The notes below the pieces were generated by a model. The model searched no databases and was not told the origin of the DNA. It was given only the letters and a program-made list of their open reading frames with translations. The translations under genes were made by a program, and so were the position numbers. 5,419 bases of DNA from Actinomycetota bacterium (GTDB taxonomy: Bacteria > Actinomycetota > Actinomycetes > Nanopelagicales > Nanopelagicaceae): assembly GCA_947480375.1 (NCBI GenBank), contig CANKCX010000064.1, positions 1 through 5,419 on the forward strand, in the 5' to 3' direction. Positions 1-5,419 of this stretch are shown one piece after another. Each line of letters starts with the position of its first letter. Within the stretch, counting starts at the first letter, position 1.

Positions 1-30
1 CTTCTGCCTTACACCTCAACAGCGCGATAA
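1..30 (+). CDS. rpsR: 30S ribosomal protein S18, C-terminal end (5' partial)
   Basis: The first 27 bases read in frame 1 as LLPYTSTAR followed by TAA at 28-30. This matches the usual actinobacterial S18 tail, which ends in (M)ALLPY followed by a few small or basic residues. Position supports it: rpsR lies directly before rplI in the rpsF-ssb-rpsR-rplI cluster of Actinomycetota. S18 binds the platform of the 30S subunit, next to S6. Only nine codons are visible, so the call rests on this short tail plus gene order. The stop codon overlaps the Shine-Dalgarno sequence of rplI, so the two genes are probably translated from one mRNA. Confidence 0.85.
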   Translation, partial: LLPYTSTAR

Positions 31-42
31 GGGGAATAACAA

Positions 43-489
43 ATGAAACTTATTCTTACTCGTGAAGTATCTGGTCTAGGACAAGCTGGCGATGTTGTAA
101 CCGTTAAAGACGGTTTTGCTCGCAATTACCTTCTGCCTCGCGGCAATGCAATCGCTTGGAGCCTTGGTGGCGAAAAGCAGATTGAAGGAATCCGTCGTGC
201 ACGTAGCGCTCGCGAAATTCGCGATCTCGATCACGCAAAAGAGATTAAAGCATCACTTGAAAAGGCCGAGATCATTGTTAAGTCAAAGGTCGGAGCAACC
301 GGAGTTCTATTCGGTTCAGTGACAGATAAGGACATCGCTGCAGGCATTAAGTCTGTAACAGGTCTAGATATCGATCGTCACCGCATCAAGGTTGCCGGAC
401 ATATCAAGAAGCTTGGCAAGTACACCGCGAAGGTTTCTCTTCAAGGTCAAATATCTGCCGTCGTCAACATCAGTGTTGTCGCTATCTAA
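43..489 (+). CDS. rplI: 50S ribosomal protein L9
   Basis: L9 is a two-domain protein of the large ribosomal subunit that binds 23S rRNA near the L1 stalk base and helps maintain reading frame. The 148-residue product is the normal family length. The N-terminal RNA-binding domain (about residues 1-50) carries the L9 signature: MKLILTREVSGLGQAGDVV, then VKDGFARNYLLPRG with its conserved Gly, Asn and Leu-Pro-Arg. A charged helical linker (about 50-78) leads to the C-terminal domain, with VGATGVLFGSVT near 83-94 and the GHIKKLGKY region near 119-127. The ATG start is preceded by AAGGGG at 29-34, eight bases upstream and overlapping the rpsR stop, which supports this start and translational coupling. 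The gene ends shortly before an intrinsic terminator, so it is probably the last gene of its operon. Confidence 0.97.
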   Translation: MKLILTREVSGLGQAGDVVTVKDGFARNYLLPRGNAIAWSLGGEKQIEGIRRARSAREIRDLDHAKEIKASLEKAEIIVKSKVGATGVLFGSVTDKDIAAGIKSVTGLDIDRHRIKVAGHIKKLGKYTAKVSLQGQISAVVNISVVAI

Positions 490-508
490 TATCTCCTAAA
501 TTTAATTA

Positions 509-542
509 GCCCGTCTCGAAAGAGGCGGGCTTCTTATATTTT
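509..542 (+). terminator. Rho-independent terminator after rplI
   Basis: A 9-bp stem pairs GCCCGTCTC (509-517) with GAGGCGGGC (522-530). It contains one T-G wobble and closes a GAAA tetraloop (518-521), a GNRA-type stable loop. It is followed by the T-rich tract TTCTTATATTTT (531-542). It lies 20 bases after the rplI stop, where the end of the ribosomal-protein operon is expected. It implies that dnaB needs its own promoter downstream. Confidence 0.9.
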
Positions 543-564
543 GAGATAAAAAAATAAATCTTTA
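531..564. other. A/T-rich tract in the rplI-dnaB spacer
   Basis: Thirty of 34 bases are A or T, including a run of seven A at 548-554. The left end is the T-tract of the terminator; the rest is not explained by a gene. It abuts a near-consensus DnaA box (TTACCCACA, 562-570, one mismatch) and lies about 50 bases before the main DnaA-box row. An easily melted tract beside DnaA boxes is the arrangement of a DNA-unwinding element, but A/T-rich sequence is also ordinary in spacers, so the functional reading is inference. Confidence 0.4.
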
Positions 565-596
565 CCCACAGCCTTTACCGAACTTTTGAGCGTAGA

Positions 597-613
597 TGAG
601 GGCTATGCCCTCA
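597..613. repeat. Perfect inverted repeat (7-bp stem, 3-base loop)
   Basis: TGAGGGC (597-603) and GCCCTCA (607-613) are exact reverse complements around the centre TAT (604-606). The following bases (ACTTATGC) are not T-rich, so it does not look like a terminator. It ends two bases before the first DnaA-box-like 9-mer. It could be a dimeric-regulator operator, an mRNA 5'-leader hairpin, or part of an origin-like structure; the sequence does not decide between them. Confidence 0.6.
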
Positions 614-615
614 AC

Positions 616-667
616 TTATGCACTTGTTATACACAACTTATCCACCGCTATCCCCAGCTTCTCCACA
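616..667 (+). promoter_or_regulatory. Phased tandem row of DnaA-box-like sites upstream of dnaB
   Basis: Five 9-mers resembling the DnaA box TTATNCACA lie in the same orientation: TTATGCACT (616-624, one mismatch), TTATACACA (627-635, perfect), TTATCCACC (638-646, one mismatch), CTATCCCCA (648-656, two mismatches) and TTCTCCACA (659-667, one mismatch). Starts are 11, 11, 10 and 11 bases apart, close to one helical turn, so bound DnaA would lie on one face of the DNA. A further one-mismatch site, TTACCCACA, lies at 562-570. DnaA is the bacterial initiator and also a transcription factor. The row could control dnaB transcription, titrate DnaA, or belong to a replication origin. The usual actinobacterial oriC lies beside dnaA-dnaN, which are not in this window. 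I found no convincing -35/-10 pair in the spacer. Confidence 0.65.
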
Positions 668-763
668 CGCTCACACACATGAAAATCTTCACGCCTAACG
701 CCTTTCACGCTCAGTTCATTAAATTACGCAGGTAAGAATCCATTTTTAATGTCAGTGCTAGTT

Positions 764-769
764 GGGAGG
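764..769 (+). promoter_or_regulatory. Ribosome binding site of dnaB
   Basis: GGGAGG lies eight bases before ATG at 778 but only two bases before the in-frame TTG at 772. Normal Shine-Dalgarno spacing therefore favours the ATG as the dnaB start. Confidence 0.8.
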
Positions 770-777
770 CTTTGTCT

Positions 778-2190
778 ATGAGCATCGCAGAACTCCCCAA
801 CCGCGGAAACAACTCCAACAATCGCGTTCCTGCAACAATCGAATTCGAACGCACACCACCACAAGATTTAATTGCCGAACAAGGCGTTCTTGGTGGAATG
901 TTATTAAGTAAAGAATCAATTGCAGATGTTGTTGAAATTATTCGCGAACGAGATTTTTATCGACCAGCACATGAATTAATTTACGATGCAATTCTAGATT
1001 TGTATGGTCGCGGCGAACCTGCGGATCCAGTAACTGTTGCGGCTGAATTAACAAAGCGTGGCGACATCGCTCGTGCAGGTGGCGCACCTTATTTACACAC
1101 ACTTATTAACTCAGTTCCGACTGCAGCAAATGCTGGCTATTACGCAAAGATTGTTCGCGACCATGCAATCATGCGTCGCTTAGTTGAAGCCGGCACAAAG
1201 ATTGTCCAGCTTGGTTATTCCGGCGAAGGTGAAGTTGATGATGCAGTAGATCAAGCTTCAGCAGAAATTTTCTCAGTTACCGAACACCGCACTACCGAGG
1301 ATTACATTCAACTATCCGAACTTCTTCCAGCCGCACTTGATGAAATCGAAGCAATTTCAAATGGCGTTAAGGGTGAAGGCGTTAAGACCGGCTTTAAAGA
1401 TCTTGATACTTTAACCAACGGTCTGCATCCAGGAAACATGATTGTTCTTGCAGCGCGTCCTGCAGTTGGTAAATCAACACTCGGCCTTGATATTGCACGC
1501 CATGCATCAATCCACAATGGCGATCCTGCAGTTATCTTCTCGCTTGAAATGAGCCGCTCTGAAATCACAATGCGTATGCTCTCCGCCGAAGCTCGCGTAG
1601 CTTTAAATAATATTCGATCTGGTGCGCTTACAGATGAAGAGTGGGGCCGCTTAGCAAAGCGCATGGGCGAAATTTCACAAGCACCGCTATTCATCGATGA
1701 TTCGCCAAACCTTTCACTTATGGAGATTCGTGCAAAAGCCCGTCGTCTTAAGCAACGACATGGTCTTAAATTAATTGTTATCGACTACCTACAGTTGATG
1801 ACTGCCGGCAAGCGCGTAGAGAGCCGTCAACAAGAAGTCTCTGAATTTTCAAGAAATTTAAAGTTGCTTGCTAAAGAGTTAGATGTTCCAGTAATTGCAA
1901 TCTCTCAGTTGAACCGTTCACCAGAACAACGCGCAGATAAGAAGCCAATGCTCTCTGACCTTCGCGAATCTGGATCTATCGAACAAGATGCCGACGTTGT
2001 AATTCTTCTGCACCGCGATGATATGTATGACGGACAGAACAGATCGGGCGAAGCAGATTTAATTATTGCCAAGCACCGTAACGGACCAACTCGAACAATT
2101 ACAGTCAGTGCGCAATTACACTTTGCAAGATTTAGCGATATGGCGCCTAGCTATTCTCAAACACCAGAGAACTTCGTTAAAGATAATTAA
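778..2190 (+). CDS. dnaB: Replicative DNA helicase DnaB
   Basis: DnaB is the hexameric ring helicase that unwinds DNA ahead of the replication fork and recruits primase. The product has 470 residues from the ATG chosen on ribosome-binding-site spacing; TTG at 772 would add two residues. The N-terminal helical domain (about 28-170) contains PPQDLIAEQGVLGGMLL and the conserved SVPTAANAGYYA. The RecA-like ATPase domain follows a linker. It has Walker A ARPAVGKST (226-234), the catalytic Glu in SLEMS (near 257), Walker B LIVIDYLQL (332-340), the QLNRSPEQR segment (377-385), SDLRESGSIEQDAD (393-406) and KHRNGPT (432-438), where the family's arginine finger lies. Length and motif spacing show no intein, unlike some mycobacterial dnaB genes. 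The N-terminal half is distinctly actinobacterial in style. It is probably transcribed alone, since a terminator precedes it and the next gene converges. Confidence 0.97.
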   Translation: MSIAELPNRGNNSNNRVPATIEFERTPPQDLIAEQGVLGGMLLSKESIADVVEIIRERDFYRPAHELIYDAILDLYGRGEPADPVTVAAELTKRGDIARAGGAPYLHTLINSVPTAANAGYYAKIVRDHAIMRRLVEAGTKIVQLGYSGEGEVDDAVDQASAEIFSVTEHRTTEDYIQLSELLPAALDEIEAISNGVKGEGVKTGFKDLDTLTNGLHPGNMIVLAARPAVGKSTLGLDIARHASIHNGDPAVIFSLEMSRSEITMRMLSAEARVALNNIRSGALTDEEWGRLAKRMGEISQAPLFIDDSPNLSLMEIRAKARRLKQRHGLKLIVIDYLQLMTAGKRVESRQQEVSEFSRNLKLLAKELDVPVIAISQLNRSPEQRADKKPMLSDLRESGSIEQDADVVILLHRDDMYDGQNRSGEADLIIAKHRNGPTRTITVSAQLHFARFSDMAPSYSQTPENFVKDN

Positions 2191-2681
2191 ATAACGGGAG
2201 TAAGCGTTCCGCTTTCAACGCTAAATATTGCGCCCATTACCTTTATATTTTTTGCCAGCAACGGATAACTTTCAATTCTTTGGATATCAGTAACCAGAGC
2301 TTTCATCTGATCTTTTACAGTTCTAATTTCAATTCCTCTGGTATCAACCCCAGATTTTTCCAAGATTGCGGCATGTATCTCATGTTCCTCACCGCTGGCC
2401 ATTCTGCAATCAGTGTGTGGCATTACAAGAACACGATTTACACCAAGTAGGTGAGTTGCAAGAACCAGAGTACGAAGAACGTCCTCGGTTACGCGGGCAC
2501 CTGCATTTCGCAGAATCTTTGCGTCGCCAGCTTCCATTCCAACAATATGAAGTGGATCAATTCTTGAATCCATGCAGGTAACAATTGCTAAACCCTTTAG
2601 CGCTTCACCGCTTAGACCTTGGGATTTAAATGAACTCGCATAATCCTTATTAGCTCTGAGCAGATCTGCGAAATTTTCCAT
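2187..2681 (-). CDS. Beta-class carbonic anhydrase, short form
   Basis: This cytoplasmic zinc enzyme is predicted to interconvert CO2 and bicarbonate. The 164-residue product has the zinc-site motifs of beta carbonic anhydrases: CMDSR (36-40), giving the Cys ligand and the Asp-Arg pair, and HTDC (89-92), giving the His and second Cys ligands. Between them, GDAKILRNAG (52-61) is also typical. Size and motif spacing resemble the short actinobacterial type represented by mycobacterial Rv1284. The residue after the second Cys is Arg (HTDCRM) where many members have Gly. ATG follows the transporter stop by 14 bases; AAGG (2694-2697) overlaps that stop, 12 bases upstream, a rather long spacing. It is probably the last gene of the three-gene minus-strand run. 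Its TAA shares a TTAA with the dnaB stop, a 4-base convergent overlap. No signal peptide is visible. Activity is not proven by sequence. Confidence 0.93.
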   Translation of the reverse strand: MENFADLLRANKDYASSFKSQGLSGEALKGLAIVTCMDSRIDPLHIVGMEAGDAKILRNAGARVTEDVLRTLVLATHLLGVNRVLVMPHTDCRMASGEEHEIHAAILEKSGVDTRGIEIRTVKDQMKALVTDIQRIESYPLLAKNIKVMGAIFSVESGTLTPVI

Positions 2682-2695
2682 GTGCGAAATTTACC

Positions 2696-3613
2696 TTAAA
2701 CACTGGTCCGGGCGCGGTCTGCAAGGTAAATACCAATCAGTACAACGCAACCACCAATGAATTGAGCCAGGCTAAGTTTTTCAAATAAGAAGAACCACGC
2801 AAGTACCCCACCGAATACCGGCTCTAACATTCCAATAACACTTGAAGTCGCAGCGCTTAAACCTTTTAGTCCGGTTAGAACTAGGAAATATGGAACTGCG
2901 GTTCCACCAATAATTACCCAGAGAACTAATAACCAACCCGGAAGTGAATTGCCGGCAAAGCGGCCAGTTAATTCAATTGATTTCGAAAATACTTCAAATG
3001 GGAAATTCCACCATGGCATCACAATTGCGAAGAATGCTGCAGAAACTCCAAAGCCCAGAACCATCGTGACTTCGCTTCCCTTAGCCTTCACTAATTTTTC
3101 GCCAACAACAAAGTAGAGAGCAAGTGCGAAGGCATCTACAAAGGCATAGATCAAACCGAGGCCATCAAGAGTTAGACCTCGCCAAACCTGGCCGACTAAT
3201 AGCAAACCAGTGAAACCAATTGTTAAACCCCACCACATTAATTTTGAAACATTCTTCTTCTTAATAAAGCGCATCCAAAGCACAATCCAGATCGGTGCCG
3301 TGAATTCAATGATTAAAGCAATGCTTACATTCAATCTTGCGATCGCTGAAAAATAGAGACCATTTACAACGGCAAAGCCGATTATTCCGAAGGCAAGTAA
3401 TGAAGGTATTTCCGATTTAGTAATTCGCAAGCCTTTGCGGTTTCGGATAAAAACATAAATAAACATCAGAAGAGCTGCCCCGGTAATACGGATTTGGGTA
3501 AGCCGGAATGCGCTTATGCCGCCTTCCATAACCAACTTTGCAGGAACGCTATTTAACGCAAAAAAGAAGGCGCCAAGAATTAAATAAGCTTCATGACGAA
3601 TATTTTTTGGCAC
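2696..3613 (-). CDS. EamA/DMT-family transporter
   Basis: This is a predicted inner-membrane carrier of the drug/metabolite transporter superfamily, with two EamA repeats and about ten helices. From the GTG start it has 305 residues, the normal size. Repeat 1 spans about residues 9-140 and repeat 2 about 150-300. Hydrophobic stretches follow each other closely, with basic loops such as RNRKG near 57-61 and KKK near 118-120. Each repeat carries the family landmark: IEFTAPIW (about 102-109) and LEPVFGGVLAWFFLFEKLS (about 263-281). GTG at 3613-3611 is preceded by AGGG (3623-3620) with a six-base spacer. An in-frame TTG at 3628-3626 would add five residues and overlap the upstream stop as TTGA, but has no visible ribosome binding site. 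Substrate cannot be told from sequence; relatives export amino acids, nucleosides or drugs, and some import. Probably co-transcribed with its neighbours. Confidence 0.92.
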   Translation of the reverse strand: MPKNIRHEAYLILGAFFFALNSVPAKLVMEGGISAFRLTQIRITGAALLMFIYVFIRNRKGLRITKSEIPSLLAFGIIGFAVVNGLYFSAIARLNVSIALIIEFTAPIWIVLWMRFIKKKNVSKLMWWGLTIGFTGLLLVGQVWRGLTLDGLGLIYAFVDAFALALYFVVGEKLVKAKGSEVTMVLGFGVSAAFFAIVMPWWNFPFEVFSKSIELTGRFAGNSLPGWLLVLWVIIGGTAVPYFLVLTGLKGLSAATSSVIGMLEPVFGGVLAWFFLFEKLSLAQFIGGCVVLIGIYLADRARTSV

Positions 3614-3619
3614 AGCGAA

Positions 3620-3623
3620 CCCT
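3620..3623 (-). promoter_or_regulatory. Ribosome binding site of the EamA transporter gene
   Basis: On the minus strand, AGGG lies six bases before GTG at 3613, just after the acyl-CoA dehydrogenase stop (TGA at 3627-3625). Upstream of the alternative TTG at 3628 the sequence is ATTCCTGAATCCGCTTT, with no purine-rich element at a usable distance. This favours the GTG. Confidence 0.55.
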
Positions 3624-3624
3624 A

Positions 3625-5419
3625 TCAAAAAGCGGATTCAGGAATCTCCATTATTTCGCCAGTCTCACCTAATACGATCTTTAATTCAGCCTTGATGTGT
3701 GGCAAAACGGTTCTTACAAAATATTTTGCTGATGCAATTTTTCCGGTGTAGAAATCAGCATCGCGGCCTGGATTAGCTGATTTAGCTACTGCAATATCAG
3801 CCTGGCGCAAAAGTAACCAAGCAATAATTACTTCACCAACAGACATCAATAACCGTGAGGTATTTAATCCAGCCTTATAAATCTTTTCCACGTTCTCTTG
3901 CGATTCCATGGCAAAACCAACCAGGGCTCCGGTCATTGCATTTAAATCTTCAAGAGTCTTGGCAAGTGCTGCTTTCTCGTCGGCAAGTTCGCCACCTGTT
4001 TCGGTAAATGCTGCGATCTCTTTACCAAGCAGACCAAGTGCGCGACCGCCATCTTTAATAATTTTGCGGAAGAAGAAATCAAGCCCTTGGATTGCAGTTG
4101 TTCCTTCATACAAGGTATCGATCTTTGCATCGCGTACATATTGTTCAAGTGGCCAATCTTGTGTGAAGCCCGAACCACCGAATGTTTGTAGCGATTCAGT
4201 ACCGAGAAGAACCCAAGATTTTTCACTGCCATAACCTTTTACGATAGGAAGCAGAAGATCATTTAGCGCTTCCATGTCGGCCACCTTGTCAGCGTCATTC
4301 GCTGCTTTGGCCAACATAATTTCATCTTGGATTGAAGCGGTATACAAAATTAGCGCGCGCATACCTTCGGAATAAGACTTCTGAACCATCAACGAACGAC
4401 GCACATCTGGATGATTAATGATTGTTACACGTGGGCTTGCTTTATCTGAAGCCTTAGTTAGATCCGGTCCTTGCACACGAACTTTGGCATAGGAAAGTGC
4501 TTGTTGGTAGCCGGCGCTAAGAGTTGCAATCGCTTTAGTTCCAACCATCATGCGGGCGAATTCAATTACTTTAAACATTTGCGCGATACCGTTGTGAACA
4601 TCGCCTAATAAGTAGCCAACAGCAGGTTCTTTTTCGCCCAGATTCATTTCACAAGTTGCTGAAACATTTAGACCCATCTTGTGTTCAACATTGGTTACAT
4701 AAACGCCATTACGTTTTCCAAGTTCGCCAGTTTTAAAATCAAACATAAATTTTGGAACCAAGAAGAGGCTCAAACCTTTTGTTCCTGGGCCGCCACCTTC
4801 GGGACGAGCTAAAACATAATGAATAATATTTGGATTCAAATCTGAATCACCTGATGTAATAAATCTCTTTGTGCCAGTGATATGCCAAGTTCCATCACTT
4901 TGCTGCACTGCCTTAGATCTTCCAGCACCAACATCACTTCCAGCATCTGGTTCAGTCAATTGCATTGTTGCGCCCCAGTCATTATCGACCATGAGCTTTG
5001 CCATCTGTTTTTGATCTTCATTACCAAGGGCATAGGCAACATGTGCGAATGCAGTGCCTGATGCATAAATGTGAATTGAAGGATTTGAACCAAGAACCAT
5101 TTCAGCAATTGCCCAACGAACTGATGCGGGAATTAAAGTTCCACCAATTTCAACTGGTGCATCAATTCGCCACCATTCATTATCCATATAGGCGCGATAT
5201 GACTTCTTAAAACTTTCCGGCAACTTGATATCGCCAGTCTCCTTATTGAACTCAACGCCAAGTCGGTCGCTCTCGATAAAGGAATCACCAAGATCGTTCT
5301 CGGCTAGGCGCTTTACTTCTTCCAACATGCCCATCGCAGTTTCACGGTCGATATCTTTAAAGATGGTTCTGCCCAGAATCTCATCGCGCTTGAGTAGATC
5401 GAAGAGGCAGAATTCGATA
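3625..5419 (-). CDS. Long-form acyl-CoA dehydrogenase (FadE/DmdC-like), 5' partial
   Basis: This flavoenzyme is predicted to oxidise an acyl-CoA to the 2,3-enoyl-CoA using FAD. The frame stays open to the window edge: 28 codons before the Met at 5334 read IEFCLFDLLKRDEILG and onward to DIDRETA, typical of the start of this family. That Met is therefore internal. At least 597 residues are visible, so probably only about ten are missing. In visible-codon numbering, the flavin/substrate segment QLTEPDAGSD lies near 153-162, KRFITSGDSD near 184-193, QTFGGSGFT at 411-419 and YEGTTAIQGLD at 437-447. Glu438 is the likely catalytic base by analogy with DmdC-type enzymes. A helical C-terminal extension (about 490-597) gives the roughly 600-residue form seen in mycobacterial FadE5 and in methylmercaptopropionyl-CoA dehydrogenase DmdC. 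Chain length or sulfur-substrate specificity cannot be assigned. The TGA stop is close to the transporter start, suggesting one operon. Confidence 0.93.
   Translation of the reverse strand, partial: IEFCLFDLLKRDEILGRTIFKDIDRETAMGMLEEVKRLAENDLGDSFIESDRLGVEFNKETGDIKLPESFKKSYRAYMDNEWWRIDAPVEIGGTLIPASVRWAIAEMVLGSNPSIHIYASGTAFAHVAYALGNEDQKQMAKLMVDNDWGATMQLTEPDAGSDVGAGRSKAVQQSDGTWHITGTKRFITSGDSDLNPNIIHYVLARPEGGGPGTKGLSLFLVPKFMFDFKTGELGKRNGVYVTNVEHKMGLNVSATCEMNLGEKEPAVGYLLGDVHNGIAQMFKVIEFARMMVGTKAIATLSAGYQQALSYAKVRVQGPDLTKASDKASPRVTIINHPDVRRSLMVQKSYSEGMRALILYTASIQDEIMLAKAANDADKVADMEALNDLLLPIVKGYGSEKSWVLLGTESLQTFGGSGFTQDWPLEQYVRDAKIDTLYEGTTAIQGLDFFFRKIIKDGGRALGLLGKEIAAFTETGGELADEKAALAKTLEDLNAMTGALVGFAMESQENVEKIYKAGLNTSRLLMSVGEVIIAWLLLRQADIAVAKSANPGRDADFYTGKIASAKYFVRTVLPHIKAELKIVLGETGEIMEIPESAF

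Noticed and set aside
605..697. Two tiny overlapping frames in the spacer, 605-682 (25 codons) and 618-698 (26 codons)
   Set aside because: Neither has a well-placed ribosome binding site (GAGGG is only two bases from the first ATG). Their codons simply read through the DnaA-box row, giving low-complexity His/Thr/Pro/Ser-rich peptides.
715..750. Possible dnaB promoter elements (TAAATT at 720-725, TTTAAT at 745-750)
   Set aside because: Neither hexamer has a credible -35 element at 16-18 bases, and such A/T-rich hexamers are expected by chance in this spacer.
1308..1694. 128-codon open frame on the minus strand within dnaB
   Set aside because: It lies entirely antisense to the conserved ATPase domain of DnaB and has no recognisable motif; it is a shadow frame.
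2203..2222. Inverted repeat AGCGTT / AACGCT with an 8-base loop just after the dnaB stop, as a possible dnaB terminator
   Set aside because: The stem is only six bases, is not followed by a T-tract, and lies inside the carbonic anhydrase coding sequence.
3908..4234. Open frames on both strands (3908-4234 + and 3942-4232 -) within the acyl-CoA dehydrogenase
   Set aside because: Both overlap the conserved dehydrogenase C-terminal half and show composition-driven, low-complexity peptides with no family resemblance.
4998..5210. 70-codon open frame on the plus strand opposite the acyl-CoA dehydrogenase N-terminal domain
   Set aside because: It is antisense to a well-conserved coding region, with no ribosome binding site or recognisable domain.

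Overview
The window looks like chromosomal core sequence from an actinobacterium with a base composition well below the high-G+C norm of the phylum. Two observations support this. The left side has the order rpsR - rplI - dnaB, part of the rpsF-ssb-rpsR-rplI-dnaB block usual in Actinomycetota. The DnaB N-terminal half and the long acyl-CoA dehydrogenase read like actinobacterial proteins, although the DNA uses many A/T-ending codons and A/T-rich spacers. A small-genome freshwater lineage such as the acI group (Nanopelagicales) would fit, but this is inferred from overall style, not from a database match.

Layout. Bases 1-490 (+ strand) hold the last codons of rpsR and a complete rplI, followed by a strong GAAA-loop intrinsic terminator. 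Bases 491-777 are a 287-base spacer and the most interesting part of the window. They contain an A/T-rich tract, a near-match DnaA box, a perfect 7-bp hairpin, and a tandem, same-orientation row of five DnaA-box-like 9-mers starting 10 or 11 bases apart. Bases 778-2190 (+) encode the replicative helicase DnaB, uninterrupted by an intein. Its stop overlaps the stop of the convergent gene by 4 bases.

Bases 2187-5419 (- strand) form a tight three-gene run. It is transcribed from the right edge as a long FadE/DmdC-type acyl-CoA dehydrogenase (5' end outside the window), an EamA/DMT-family ten-helix transporter, and a short beta-class carbonic anhydrase. Gaps are short (about 11 and 14 bases, or a 4-base overlap if a TTG start is used for the transporter), so co-transcription is likely. 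No terminator is evident between the convergent dnaB and carbonic anhydrase genes.

Functionally, the left side is translation and replication machinery. The DnaA-box row suggests that dnaB expression, or replication itself, responds to DnaA here. The right side combines acyl-CoA oxidation, metabolite transport and CO2/bicarbonate interconversion, with no obvious single pathway. I saw no mobile element, CRISPR array, tRNA or rRNA. There is no clearly novel multi-gene system; the phased DnaA-box spacer is the main candidate for follow-up.
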